Source of the DNA: Deltaproteobacteria bacterium
GTDB lineage: Bacteria > Myxococcota > Myxococcia > Myxococcales > 40CM-4-68-19
NCBI GenBank assembly: GCA_025358085.1
Contig: JANYKT010000153.1
Coordinates: forward strand, 1 to 41,421
Length of the DNA stretch: 41,421 nt
Direction: 5' to 3'
Shown here: positions 8,293 to 16,330 of the stretch, piece after piece
Layout: each line of letters begins with the position of its first letter
How positions within the stretch are numbered: the stretch's first letter is position 1
The notes under the pieces: model-generated
Told to the model about the DNA's origin: nothing
Database searches by the model: none
What the model saw: the letters and a program-made list of their open reading frames with translations, nothing else
Translations under genes and position numbers: made by a program

Positions 8293-8862
8293 ATGCAAAG
8301 AATCTGTGTCTTCGCGGGAGCAGCGAGCGGCGCGCGCGAGAGTTACCGGCAGGCAGCGCGCGAACTCGGCACCGAGATTGGCCGGCGCGGCCTGGGGCTG
8401 GTCTACGGCGGGGCGGCCTCGGGAATGATGGGCCTCTGCGCCGACGCCGCGCTCGCCGCGGGCGCGGATGTCACCGGCGTACTGCCGCGTGCGCTGATGA
8501 AGCGCGAAATCGCGCACCCGCGCTTGACCGAGCTGCGCGTGGTTAACTCACTGCATGAGCGCAAGGCGGTCATGAGCGCGCTCTGCGACGCGGTGGTGGC
8601 GCTGCCGGGCGGCTTCGGCACGCTCGACGAGCTGTTTGAGTCCATTACCTGGGCGCAGTTGGGGCTGCACGACAAGCCCATCGGCATGCTCGACGCCGAC
8701 GGCTATTACGGCCCGCTGCTTACTTTCATGGATCACGCGCGCGCCGAAGGCTTCGTCCAGCCGACGCCATTCCTCACCGCCGCACCCACCGCCAAAGCCC
8801 TCCTCGACGCGCTTGCCTCGCTGCCACGCCCGCGCACCGCCAGTGGTCCGCCCCGTCCCTGA
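8293..8862 (+). CDS. LOG-family cytokinin riboside 5'-monophosphate phosphoribohydrolase-like protein
   Basis: A 189-residue protein of the TIGR00730 / LOG family. It has the opening VFAGAASGARESYRQAA, the LVYGGAASGMMG phosphate-binding segment and the diagnostic PGGFGTLDELFE motif that holds the ribose-phosphate and the catalytic Glu. Family members hydrolyse nucleoside 5'-monophosphates to base and ribose 5-phosphate; the natural bacterial substrate is often AMP or a modified purine nucleotide. The gene starts 35 bases after purB on the same strand, so a two-gene purine-related unit is plausible. The C-terminal 15 residues are Pro/Arg rich and probably disordered. Confidence 0.9.
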   Translation: MQRICVFAGAASGARESYRQAARELGTEIGRRGLGLVYGGAASGMMGLCADAALAAGADVTGVLPRALMKREIAHPRLTELRVVNSLHERKAVMSALCDAVVALPGGFGTLDELFESITWAQLGLHDKPIGMLDADGYYGPLLTFMDHARAEGFVQPTPFLTAAPTAKALLDALASLPRPRTASGPPRP

Positions 8863-8894
8863 AAGCTGCAACCGCAACGTGGACCGCGTCAACC

Positions 8895-10187
8895 TCAGAC
8901 AGGCAGCCGAAGTTCGATGAGCGCGCCGCCGCCCGGCGGATTGGCCGCGCGGATGGTGCCCCCGTGCGCTTCGGCCACGCGGCGCGCGAGCGAAAGTCCG
9001 AGTCCGAAGCCACTGGCCTGGCCCCTCGCCGAGTTGCCTCGATAAAACGGATCGAAGACCCGCTCCAGCTCGTCGGACGCGAAGCCCGGCCCGCGGTCGC
9101 GCACGGCGATGAGCACTGATCCGTCAGCGCGCCGCACCTCTACGCGCAGCGGCTCGTTGCCTCCGTACTTGCGCGCGTTGTCGATCAGGTTGTCGAGAGC
9201 GCGCGCGAGCAGCGCCTCATCGGCCATCACCGTCAAGCCTGGCTCGACATCGGCCGTGACCTGCTGCGAGAGCAACTGAGCTCTCGCGCTGCTCTTGGCA
9301 ACCAGCCCGGACAGCTCCACCCTCTCCCGGCGCAGCGGCTGCGCCGACAGCTCGAGCTTGCTCGAAGTGAGCACGTCGGCGATCAGCCGCTCGAGCTCGT
9401 CGAGCTCTTCCTCAACCGTCGCCAGCCGGTGCCGCACCGCTGCGTCGCTCGCGTCGATGAGCGCCATCGCCACGCGGATGCGCGCGAGCGGCGTGCGCAG
9501 CTCGTGAGAGACATTCGCGAGCAGCTCCTTCTCGCCCTTGCGCGCGGCCTGGATGCGGTCGGCCATCTCATCGAAGGCCCGCGCGAGCCGGCCCACCTCG
9601 TCCTGGGATCCGGATGGGCCACCGAGCCCTGAACGCTTGCCGAGGTCGCCCTTGCCGTACGCCTCCACGGCAGCCGTGAGCTGCTCCACGGGCCGCGTGA
9701 TCGAACGCGACAGCGGATACACCAGCAAAAGTGAGATCAGCAGCGCGGCGACCAGCGGCAACAACGGGCGCAGGTGCCAATTACGACCCTCGGGCACCGG
9801 CAAGCGCGCCAGCACCATGCCACCGCCTCGCAGCGATCCGGCGATCACGCCGTGCAGGCCGTGCACCCATCCGGGGCCGCGCGGAAGATCATTCAAGCCG
9901 GGCGGAGGAATCGCCATGCCCGCCGATGCGCGCAAAACTCCCGTGCGATCGAGCACCGTGATGTCCACCATCAGCTCTTCGTGCAGCTCGTCCACCGCGC
10001 GCTGCAGGCCCGCAGTGTCATCGATGGACGGCAGCAGGCGCGCGAGATGGCTGGCGAAGCGTGGGCCGCCACGGGTCCAGAAAGACAGCCGGCCGGTGGC
10101 GAGGTTGATGCCTGCGGAGACCAGCCCGATAGCCACCAGCACGCCGAGGAAGGCGAAGTAGATGCGCACGTACAAGCGGCGCTGCAT
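8895..10187 (-). CDS. Cpx-like membrane sensor histidine kinase
   Basis: A 430-residue sensor kinase. Transmembrane helix 1 is at 7-29 and helix 2 at about 141-160, framing a periplasmic sensor loop of about 110 residues. A HAMP domain (162-215) leads to the dimerisation/phosphoacceptor motif NVSHELRTPL with H228. The ATPase domain has the N-box NLIDNARKYG, DRGPGF and GFGLGLSLARR. The ATG at 10185-10187 overlaps the regulator's TAA as TAATG, a sign of translational coupling. It is the last gene of a Spy-like / regulator / kinase operon whose order resembles cpxP-cpxR-cpxA or zraP systems. The likely stimulus is envelope stress or metal; this is inferred from the Spy-like partner. Confidence 0.92.
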   Translation of the reverse strand: MQRRLYVRIYFAFLGVLVAIGLVSAGINLATGRLSFWTRGGPRFASHLARLLPSIDDTAGLQRAVDELHEELMVDITVLDRTGVLRASAGMAIPPPGLNDLPRGPGWVHGLHGVIAGSLRGGGMVLARLPVPEGRNWHLRPLLPLVAALLISLLLVYPLSRSITRPVEQLTAAVEAYGKGDLGKRSGLGGPSGSQDEVGRLARAFDEMADRIQAARKGEKELLANVSHELRTPLARIRVAMALIDASDAAVRHRLATVEEELDELERLIADVLTSSKLELSAQPLRRERVELSGLVAKSSARAQLLSQQVTADVEPGLTVMADEALLARALDNLIDNARKYGGNEPLRVEVRRADGSVLIAVRDRGPGFASDELERVFDPFYRGNSARGQASGFGLGLSLARRVAEAHGGTIRAANPPGGGALIELRLPV

Positions 10188-10924
10188 TACGACTCGCGCG
10201 CCAGAAGGTACCCCGCGCCGCGAACCGTCTTGACGTAGCGCGGATGGCGCGGGTCGGGCTCGATCTTCTGGCGCAGGCGGCTCACGTGAACGTCGATGGA
10301 GCGGTCGAAGGCTTCGTCGGCGCTGTCGCCTTTGACCATCTCGAGAAGCTGATCGCGGCTGAGCACCCGACCGGCGTGACGTGCCAGCGCGCAGAGGATC
10401 TCGTACTCGTGCGCGGTGAGCGACTGCCGCGCCGCCGCCACCGTCACCTCTCGCGCGGCGAAGTCGATGATGAGTTCTCCACTCTTGAATTTGCCCTCGT
10501 CGGGCAGGTCGGGCACGGCGCGGCGCAGGACCGCGCGGATGCGCGCCAGCAGCTCGCGCGGGTTGAATGGTTTCGCCAGGTAGTCGTCCGCGCCCAGCTC
10601 CAGCCCGACGATCTTGTCGGCGTCGTCGCCGCGGGCGGTGACCATGATGAGCGGCGTGTTCCATCGCTCCCGGATGCGCCGCGTGAGCGTGAGCCCGTCC
10701 ATGCCCGGCAGCATGAGGTCGACGAGGAGGATGTCGAACCGCTCTGCCGAAAGCTGCCGCAGCGCCTCGACGCCATCGGACGCGATGGTAGCCTCGACCC
10801 CCGCCTGCGCCAGGAACTCCTGCAGCAGGGCAGCGAGCTTGCGGTCATCCTCGACGAGCAGGGCGCGGGTCACGGCGGCGGGAGGATACCCCACCGCCGC
10901 GACCGCGGGGGCGTTACCAGCCAT
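10187..10924 (-). CDS. OmpR/CpxR-family response regulator
   Basis: A 245-residue regulator. The receiver domain begins at ALLVEDDRK with the phospho-acceptor D69 in LLVDLMLPGMDG and the conserved lysine in LAKPF. The C-terminal winged helix has LTAHEYEILCALARHAGRVL and SIDVHVSRLRQKIE, with the closing VRGAGYLL of OmpR-type regulators. The ATG at 10924 lies inside the last codons of the Spy-like gene (11-bp overlap). An in-frame GTG at 10873, just before TRALLVEDD, would give a more usual N-terminus; neither has an obvious ribosome binding site, so overlap-coupled translation from 10924 is my first choice. It is cognate to the kinase that follows. Confidence 0.93.
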   Translation of the reverse strand: MAGNAPAVAAVGYPPAAVTRALLVEDDRKLAALLQEFLAQAGVEATIASDGVEALRQLSAERFDILLVDLMLPGMDGLTLTRRIRERWNTPLIMVTARGDDADKIVGLELGADDYLAKPFNPRELLARIRAVLRRAVPDLPDEGKFKSGELIIDFAAREVTVAAARQSLTAHEYEILCALARHAGRVLSRDQLLEMVKGDSADEAFDRSIDVHVSRLRQKIEPDPRHPRYVKTVRGAGYLLARES

Positions 10925-11351
10925 GTTCCCCGTGAAGTTCCTGGGCCTTCTGCGCGAGCTTCTGCCGCTGCGCAGGCGTCAGCACGTCGTGGACTTTCTG
11001 GATCTCCGGCATGACCAGCTTTGCCATCGCGCGGATCTCCTCGGCGTGCTGGTCAGCCATCGCGTAGAGCTTCGCCGTGTCCAGATTGTCGGCGGTGAGC
11101 GCAGCGATGATCTCGTCGCGGTGGCCCTTGCGCTGCTCCATGCGCGCCGTGATCTGCGAGACCACGCTGTCCTTGGCCGCGTCGATCACCTGCCTCTGCT
11201 GCGGAGTCGCCTCGATATAATCCTCAGCCTGCTCCACCTTGGCGCTGATCATATGCGTCATCATCCGGTGGTGGCCGCCGTGCCCCGCCCAGGCCGCGCC
11301 CGCCGCCGCAATGATCCCCAACGCCCCGATTCCAATCAATGCCTTCTTCAT
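10914..11351 (-). CDS. Spy/CpxP-like periplasmic protein (LTxxQ motif)
   Basis: A 145-residue exported helical protein. The signal peptide is clear (MKKALIGIGALGIIAAAGAAWA, cleavage after AWA), followed by a His-rich stretch GHGGHHRMMTHM that could bind metal. The rest is helical with two Spy-type motifs, ATPQQRQVI (about 49) and LTPAQRQKL (about 125). Spy and CpxP are periplasmic chaperones or stress sensors that feed back on the Cpx system. AAGGAGGA lies 7 bases before the ATG. It heads an operon with the regulator (11-bp overlap) and the kinase, so it is probably both a target and a modulator of that system. A metal-sensor (ZraP-like) role is an alternative suggested by the histidines. Confidence 0.85.
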   Translation of the reverse strand: MKKALIGIGALGIIAAAGAAWAGHGGHHRMMTHMISAKVEQAEDYIEATPQQRQVIDAAKDSVVSQITARMEQRKGHRDEIIAALTADNLDTAKLYAMADQHAEEIRAMAKLVMPEIQKVHDVLTPAQRQKLAQKAQELHGEHGW

Positions 11352-11470
11352 TTTGCTTCCTCCTTGTCCGCTAGGACAGGGAATGAATAGGAGGGCCGCA
11401 TTGCGGAGCCATTGCAGATGAATGTCGCTTTGTTTCTCTTCTCTTGTCTTATCGCCTGATGCAACACGCA

Positions 11471-11502
11471 GGGGACACCATTTGATGAAGCATGGTGTCC
11501 CC
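11471..11502. repeat. Perfect 11-bp inverted repeat, REP-like hairpin
   Basis: GGGGACACCAT and ATGGTGTCCCC form a perfect stem around a 10-nt loop in the 185-bp gap between the Spy-like gene's promoter region and the 3' end of purC. No T-run follows on either strand, so it is not a standard intrinsic terminator. The GGTGTCCCC core is like the palindromes that I associate with REP-type elements mobilised by Y1 (RAYT) transposases; that link is from memory. Confidence 0.6.
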
Positions 11503-11536
11503 GTATAGAGGACTGCTAACCCTGTAGCGAGCGCTA

Positions 11537-12502
11537 CTAGAGATAACCCTTTGCTTTCAGCGCTCCTTCAATGCGCGCTCGCGTATCGCCGACCGCGAGC
11601 CGGGGCGCCTCGCCGGTCAACGTCTCTACTAGCTCGCAGTATTTGCCAGCCAGCTGCACGCGCACGTCGTCGGAGATCTCCGGCAGCGGCCCGTCGCCCT
11701 GGTAGCCGCGCTCCTTGATGAGCCACTGGCGGAAGAACTCCTTGTCCAACATCTTCTGGTCCTCGCCCTTGCGGAAGCGCTCCTCGCTGCCCGCGGCGAT
11801 CCAGTAACGGCTGGAGTCCGGCGTGTGGATCTCGTCGATGACCCAGATCTTTCCCGAGGCGTCGGTGCCGAACTCGTACTTGGTGTCCACCAGGATGAGC
11901 CCCCGCTGCGCGGCCCAGGACTGGCCGGCGGCGAAAAGATCGAGAGACATCCGCGCCATCTGGTCCCACTGCCGCTGTGTGCAGGCCGAGCGCGCGATCA
12001 GCTCCTGCGGGGAGATGGGCTCGTCGTGCTCGCCGACCGCCGCCTTGGTGCTGGGCGTCACGATGGGCTGGTCGAACTTTTGATCTTTCCGGAGCTCGCG
12101 CGGAAGCTCGAGTCCATATGCCTTGGCCCCGCGGCCGGCCTGCTGGTCGCGCCAGAGCGAACCCGTGATGTAGCCTCGCACCACCATCTCGACCGGCAGC
12201 GGATGGAGCCTGCGGACGATCAGCACGCTCGGGTCCGGTACGTCGAGGATGTGATTCGGCACCACGTCTTTGGTCTTCTCGAACCAGAAGGTCGTGAGTC
12301 GATTGAGCAGCTCGCCCTTGAACGGCACCGTGGTGAGCACGCGGTCGAAGGCACTCAGCCGATCGGTCGTAATCATGGCGATGCGATCGCCCTTGGAAAA
12401 ATTATCGCGAACCTTGCCCCGGTAAAGCTCGCCCAGCGCGGGGAAGTCTGCTTCGCGCAGCGTGAACGGCAGCTGCTGCCTCAGCGTTTGATCTAGGGTC
12501 AT
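11537..12502 (-). CDS. purC: Phosphoribosylaminoimidazole-succinocarboxamide synthase (SAICAR synthetase)
   Basis: A 321-residue ATP-grasp-like enzyme that joins CAIR and aspartate to SAICAR in purine synthesis. Family blocks are LYRGKVRDNF, DRLSAFDRVL, PVEMVVRGYITGSLWR, DTKYEFG and DEIHTPDSSRYW. It is the longer form of PurC (about 300 residues, as in yeast) rather than the short 240-residue E. coli form. The frame is open 12 codons further upstream, but MTLDQTLRQ is the natural start, giving a 35-bp divergent gap to the TrmJ-like gene; on the minus strand this gap holds TTGTAC as a possible -35. The PurC product is the substrate of PurB, encoded at 6932. Confidence 0.96.
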   Translation of the reverse strand: MTLDQTLRQQLPFTLREADFPALGELYRGKVRDNFSKGDRIAMITTDRLSAFDRVLTTVPFKGELLNRLTTFWFEKTKDVVPNHILDVPDPSVLIVRRLHPLPVEMVVRGYITGSLWRDQQAGRGAKAYGLELPRELRKDQKFDQPIVTPSTKAAVGEHDEPISPQELIARSACTQRQWDQMARMSLDLFAAGQSWAAQRGLILVDTKYEFGTDASGKIWVIDEIHTPDSSRYWIAAGSEERFRKGEDQKMLDKEFFRQWLIKERGYQGDGPLPEISDDVRVQLAGKYCELVETLTGEAPRLAVGDTRARIEGALKAKGYL

Positions 12503-12537
12503 AGCGAGGCAATAGTGCAGGTTGTACAAGGTGCGCA

Positions 12538-13221
12538 ATGCCGATTCGCTTCGTGCTCCACCGGCCCCGGAATTCGAAGAACATCGGCTCCGCCGCGCGG
12601 GCGCTCGCCAACACCTCTGCGGGCGAACTCTGGGTGGTCGAGTTCCCCGAGTATGACCGCGCCCAGGCCGCGCGGCTGGCCGCGGGTGCCGATGACGTGC
12701 TCGACCGCATGCAGGTCGTGCCGACCTTCGAAGCGGCGCTCGCCGACTGCCTCGATGTCGTCATGACCACCGGCCGCGCCGTGCCAGGCGCGCTCGATCC
12801 GGCGCAGACGGCACTGCGGCTTCTCGCTTCACCGGGGCCGGTCGCGCTGGTGTTTGGCGACGAGGTGCGCGGGCTCAACAACCGCGAACTGCGGCGCGCG
12901 GCCGCGGTGGCGACCATTCCAACGGCGGAGAAGGCGTCTCTGAATCTCGCGCAGGCGGTGCTGATCTTCGGCTGGGAGATCTTCAAGGCACGCGGGCACG
13001 CCCCGCCGCCCATAGCGCCGGTGGCCGCGCCGCCGGACGAGCGCACTCTTTCACTCTTGCGGAACCGCGCGCAGGCGCTGCTGCTGGCCAAAGGCTTCCT
13101 CAATCCCCAGCAGCCCGACATGGTGCTCGAGGAACTGGTGCAGCTCCTGCGGCGCGCGCAGCCGTCGAAACGCGAGGTGGAACTGCTCCTCTCCGCGGTC
13201 AGCCAGCTCGCGCGGCAGTGA
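12538..13221 (+). CDS. TrmJ-like SPOUT RNA 2'-O-methyltransferase
   Basis: A 227-residue SpoU/TrmJ-family methyltransferase with the trefoil-knot motifs: FVLHRPRNSKNIGSAARAL (motif 1, catalytic Arg and Asn), ALVFGDEVRGLNNREL (motif 2) and IPTAEKASLNLAQAV (motif 3, SAM-binding knot). TrmJ methylates position 32 of tRNA, often C or U. The core SPOUT domain (1-155) is followed by a Pro-rich linker and a helical tail of about 55 residues. AAGG lies 7 bases before the ATG. It converges with the ankyrin gene (8-bp gap). A role on rRNA instead of tRNA cannot be excluded. Confidence 0.85.
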   Translation: MPIRFVLHRPRNSKNIGSAARALANTSAGELWVVEFPEYDRAQAARLAAGADDVLDRMQVVPTFEAALADCLDVVMTTGRAVPGALDPAQTALRLLASPGPVALVFGDEVRGLNNRELRRAAAVATIPTAEKASLNLAQAVLIFGWEIFKARGHAPPPIAPVAAPPDERTLSLLRNRAQALLLAKGFLNPQQPDMVLEELVQLLRRAQPSKREVELLLSAVSQLARQ

Positions 13222-13229
13222 CCGGCGCC

Positions 13230-13802
13230 TCAAGGCTCTCGCAACGTGCCTTCGGCGCCTTGAGTCTGCGAATCCAGCTTTTCCAGAAGCGCTGCCGTGT
13301 TGACCGCGCCCATGGCCCGCGCGGCCGCAAGCGGCGTCGCTCCGGCTGCATCAGGCGCGCGCAGCTGCGCTCCGCGGGACAGCAGTAGCTGCACCAGCTC
13401 GACGCGGTCGAACATGGCCGCGAAATGCAGCGCCGTGCGGCCCTGCGGGTCGACGCCGTCGACCTTCGCTCCGTGCTCGAGCAGCAACGCCACGATGGCC
13501 GCATCGCCCTTGAACACGGCTCCCGCGAGCGGCGTCTGCCCGCGGTCATTGGCGACCTCGGGGTCCGCCCCGCGCTCGAGCAGCAGGCGGACCGCATCGG
13601 CGTATCCGTAGTACGCCGCCAGCATGATCAGCGAGTCGCCCTTGTCATTGCGCGCGCGAACCGGCAGCCCGACATCGAGTGCCGTGCGGATGGCCTCGAG
13701 GTCCCCGCTCCGAGCGCCCTGAAACGCGGCCTGGGCGATCAGCAGCGCGTTGTCCTCCGTCCCGTCGGGAATCTCGGCTCCCTGGATTTTGCGGATGCGC
13801 AT
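13230..13802 (-). CDS. Ankyrin-repeat protein
   Basis: A 190-residue soluble protein made of four or five ankyrin repeats: a degenerate one around 25-45, then NDKGDSLIMLAAYYGYADAV, NDRGQTPLAGAVFKGDAAIV, DPQGRTALHFAAMFDRVELV and DAAGATPLAAARAMGAVNTA, each followed by the LLLxxGA loop. No signal peptide or transmembrane helix is seen, so it is probably cytoplasmic and binds another protein. The frame is open 17 codons upstream, but MRIRKIQG gives the most natural start (ATG at 13800-13802). It lies between convergent TrmJ-like and same-strand DUF1345 genes with no evident functional link. Confidence 0.85.
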   Translation of the reverse strand: MRIRKIQGAEIPDGTEDNALLIAQAAFQGARSGDLEAIRTALDVGLPVRARNDKGDSLIMLAAYYGYADAVRLLLERGADPEVANDRGQTPLAGAVFKGDAAIVALLLEHGAKVDGVDPQGRTALHFAAMFDRVELVQLLLSRGAQLRAPDAAGATPLAAARAMGAVNTAALLEKLDSQTQGAEGTLREP

Positions 13803-13862
13803 GACCGTGTTCCGATATCTGCTTGAAGACCTTTTAGATGCTCTGCGAGGCAAAGACAGCCG

Positions 13863-14537
13863 TCAGCTGGCGAACCCGAAGACCAGATTCAGCACGAAGG
13901 CGAGGACGGCGGTGTTGTACACGAACGCGAGCAGCGCGTGCAGGAGCAAGACGCGCCGGATCTGCGGGCTGGCAACGGTCACGTCCGAGACCTGGAAGCA
14001 CATCCCCACGGTGAAAGCGAGATAGGCGAAGTCAAAGTACGCCGGGCGTTGGCCGCCGGGCATTTCGATGCCGCCCACGCCCTCGTCGTCCTCGCGGTAG
14101 TAGAGGTGCGCGTAGCGCAGCGCGAAAGCGGTGTGGGTCAGCGCCCAGCTGAGCGCGACGGTCGCGAGGCAGAGCAGCACCAGCGCATCGCCCCGCGCGC
14201 CCGGGACCAGCTTCGCCTTGCGCACCAGCGCGGTGGAGGAGAGCAGGCTCGCGGCGGACGCCAACACCACCAGCACATAGACGACGGTGCGTCCGGGGTC
14301 GCTGGCCGCCGCGCGGCGCTGCGTGATTTCTGCATCGCTGCCTTTGATGACGAGCCAGGCGAGGACCAGCAGTACCAATCCTCCCGCGTCCCAGCCGCTG
14401 AGCGCGGCGAGGCTCCAGGGCGCTTGCTGTCCCCCGTCCAGCGCCCGAGTGCCGAGCCCGACCGCCATCGCGACGCCAGTGCCCGCGAGGAGCGCGAGGC
14501 TGACGCGGACGAGCGCTCGATGCGGTCGGAGCTGCAC
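13863..14537 (-). CDS. DUF1345 family membrane protein
   Basis: A 224-residue polytopic membrane protein. Hydrophobic helices are at about 10-30, 48-65, 85-105, 118-138, 165-185 and 195-220. The family signature is the segment THTAFALRYAHLYY, then a GIEMPGG block and YFDFAYLAFTVGMCFQVSDV, ending with a helix that carries LLLHALLAFVYNTAVLAF. The start is GTG (14535-14537). DUF1345 has no assigned biochemical role. The gene is 15 bases downstream of the small zinc-motif gene on the same strand, so the two may be co-transcribed. Confidence 0.85.
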   Translation of the reverse strand: MQLRPHRALVRVSLALLAGTGVAMAVGLGTRALDGGQQAPWSLAALSGWDAGGLVLLVLAWLVIKGSDAEITQRRAAASDPGRTVVYVLVVLASAASLLSSTALVRKAKLVPGARGDALVLLCLATVALSWALTHTAFALRYAHLYYREDDEGVGGIEMPGGQRPAYFDFAYLAFTVGMCFQVSDVTVASPQIRRVLLLHALLAFVYNTAVLAFVLNLVFGFAS

Positions 14538-14552
14538 GCGGCTTGACTTCGA

Positions 14553-14825
14553 CTAAGCCGGCGCAGCGGCGGGAGCGACGCCCGCCTTCTTCGGCTGGTG
14601 CTCGGCGCAGAGTCCGTGCGCGGTCACCTTCTTGAGACAAGCTTCGTTGCCGCAGGTCTTGTAGCGGCTCTTGGGCAGCTCGCCCGCCTTCCACTTGTCG
14701 TAGTGGAAGAAGCAATAGTTCTTCGCTTGGTAAGAGCGCTTGCAGCCCTCGATGGAGCAGGTCTTCCCATTGCCCTTGGGCTTGGGGGCGCCCGCCTTGC
14801 GGGTCGTGGTGGTGGTGTCGGCCAT
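14553..14825 (-). CDS. Small protein with two tandem CX4CX9CX2H zinc-knuckle motifs
   Basis: A 90-residue protein. After a disordered Thr/Lys/Pro head (MADTTTTTRKAGAPKPKGNG) come two copies of the same spacing, C-x4-C-x9-C-x2-H: TCSIEGC...NYCFFH and TCGNEAC...GLCAEH. They are joined by the basic linker KWKAGELPKSRYK. Each would bind one zinc ion, and the YDKWKAGELPKSRYKTC block between them suggests nucleic-acid or protein contact. I have seen similar sequences called vegetative proteins in myxobacteria, but this is a loose memory. AAGGA lies 6 bases before the ATG; a longer open frame upstream is not conserved-looking. The Ala/Pro tail is disordered. Function unknown. Confidence 0.8.
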   Translation of the reverse strand: MADTTTTTRKAGAPKPKGNGKTCSIEGCKRSYQAKNYCFFHYDKWKAGELPKSRYKTCGNEACLKKVTAHGLCAEHQPKKAGVAPAAAPA

Positions 14826-14864
14826 GAGTGTCCTTTTTACTGGAGTCTGAAAAGAAGGAGGCGC

Positions 14865-14894
14865 GTCATAGCGCAGTCCGGCCCACATTGACAA
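14865..14894 (-). promoter_or_regulatory. Putative sigma-70 promoter for the zinc-knuckle gene
   Basis: On the minus strand, TTGTCA (14894-14889) and TATGAC (14870-14865) are 18 bases apart and lie 40 bases before the ATG of the zinc-knuckle gene. Both boxes are near consensus in an otherwise GC-rich gap. Confidence 0.4.
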
Positions 14895-15013
14895 TGGCAC
14901 GCGCGCTGCAAACCCTTGGGTCTCAGGCGGTGGCTGGCGGGCGCTCGCTTTAGACGGTTGGTGACAGCGAACAGAGCGCGCGGGGCGCAGCAGGGGAATT
15001 GGGGGGGTGCGGC

Positions 15014-16111
15014 GTGGACTCATCGACGACAGGTTCGACAGGTGTAGTGGTGGTCGGCCTTGGTGGCCTGGGAAGCTCGCTGCTTGCGGGCATCGAAGCC
15101 GCGCGCGCGAATCTCGTGCACCCTTGGGGGAGCCTGGTCGAGGGCGGCGGCGGTGCCCGCGGCGCCTCGGGCTCGCTGCGAGAGCGCGCTCCCTTCGCAC
15201 GGCTGTCGGATCTGGTCCTTGGCGCGTTTGAGCTCAAGGAAGATGACGCCTTCCGCGCGGCGCTGCGGGCCGGGATGCTCAGCCGCGCGTTGGTCGATGA
15301 GCTGAGGCCACAACTCCGGCAGGTGCACGCCATGCTCGGCGCGAGGCAGGCGCCAACGCGCCGTCATCTGGCCGACACTCTCGCCGAAGATCTGCGCGGC
15401 TTCCTCGCACACAACCATTGCTCGCGTGGGGTGCTCGTGTGCACCGTGGCGGGACCCGCGCTCGCGCAGGGAAAGCAGGCTGCGACCTCCGCGGAGCTGT
15501 GGGCCGCGCTCGAGGAAGGCGGGGGAGACATCTCGGCCGGACTCGTCTATGCGGCCGCCGCTGCGCAGGCTGGGTTCTCTTTCGTGGCCGCCGCCCCGGA
15601 CGCCGCTATTGCCGCGCCGGGTCTCGCGGCTCTCTTTGCCGAGGCGGGCCTGCCCATTGCCGGATGCGGCCTGGTGGGCCCCGACCTGGCGCTGCGCGAG
15701 GCGCTCGCCCAGGTGTTGGTGGCCGAAGGTTTCGGACTTACCGGCGCGGCCTCCCTCTCCACCCGCGTCGAGGAGCGCGGCGCTCGCCTTTGGGGCGGCC
15801 CTGACCGAACCCAGGAGATGGGTCTCGCGTCGGCGTGGGCGGGGGGCGCGATGGAGCTGAGCCTGGAGCTGCGCGGGCAGGTCCCACTCTACCTCGCGGG
15901 ACGCGCGCTCGACGCCACTTTGATGCTCGATCTGGCAGCTCGCGCAGGGAGCGCAGGCGCGCAGGACTGGATGGGTGCGCTGTTCACAACGAGGCTGGGA
16001 ACAGGGGCGCCGCGCGAGGTCAACACCACCACATTGGCGGTGCGTCGAGCGCGGATGCTGGCTCAGCTACCGAAGCTCGCCGCTGCAGTGGCGCAGTCCC
16101 AGGCAGCGTAG
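15014..16111 (+). CDS. Divergent inositol-3-phosphate synthase (Ino1)-family protein
   Basis: A 365-residue NAD-binding protein with the layout of myo-inositol-phosphate synthases. The opening VVVVGLGGLGSSLLAGIEAA is the family's NAD glycine loop, followed by a Gly-rich GSL block, LSDLVLGAFELKEDDAFRAA (compare DLDDLVFGGWDI), a helix LRPQLRQVHAML, and AEDLRGFLAHNHCSRGVLV. A P-L-x-A-G-C-G block (about 218) precedes the C-terminal region. Lysines are almost absent from the C-terminal half, and the usual DSxxAAPLVLD strand is degenerate (RALDATLMLDLA), so the catalytic lysines of true synthases appear to be missing. I infer a non-canonical or inactive homologue. Start GTG at 15014, after a G-run ribosome binding site; an in-frame TTG at 14999 is possible. 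It is followed by the PomXYZ operon. Confidence 0.65.
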   Translation: MDSSTTGSTGVVVVGLGGLGSSLLAGIEAARANLVHPWGSLVEGGGGARGASGSLRERAPFARLSDLVLGAFELKEDDAFRAALRAGMLSRALVDELRPQLRQVHAMLGARQAPTRRHLADTLAEDLRGFLAHNHCSRGVLVCTVAGPALAQGKQAATSAELWAALEEGGGDISAGLVYAAAAAQAGFSFVAAAPDAAIAAPGLAALFAEAGLPIAGCGLVGPDLALREALAQVLVAEGFGLTGAASLSTRVEERGARLWGGPDRTQEMGLASAWAGGAMELSLELRGQVPLYLAGRALDATLMLDLAARAGSAGAQDWMGALFTTRLGTGAPREVNTTTLAVRRARMLAQLPKLAAAVAQSQAA

Positions 16112-16237
16112 TCCGCGCGGTTTCCGCAGTGGTCGCCTCCTTCGCTCTGGCGCGGCAATACATTTCCCATTGCCGACCTGCGTCGCAGCAGCCGCACCAG
16201 CGGCTCTTCGCGAAGAGAGCGCACGCATTTTCGGCCC

Positions 16238-16264
16238 TTGACCGATCAATCCACTCACTATACT
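16238..16264 (+). promoter_or_regulatory. Putative sigma-70 promoter of the pomYZX operon
   Basis: TTGACC (16238-16243) and TATACT (16259-16264) are spaced by 15 bases. Transcription would begin near 16271. This makes the in-frame TTG at 16238 and GTG at 16265 impossible as start codons on that transcript and supports GTG at 16331 for pomY. Confidence 0.5.
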
Positions 16265-16330
16265 GTGCCTGGCGAGCGCTCGATCCGCCGGAAGTCAGTT
16301 TCCGTCAAGTGGTGCTCGGGACGAGGCGCC

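Noticed and set aside
16238-16330. TTG at 16238 as the start of pomY
   Set aside because: The TTG is the -35 box of a good promoter, so it is not in the message.
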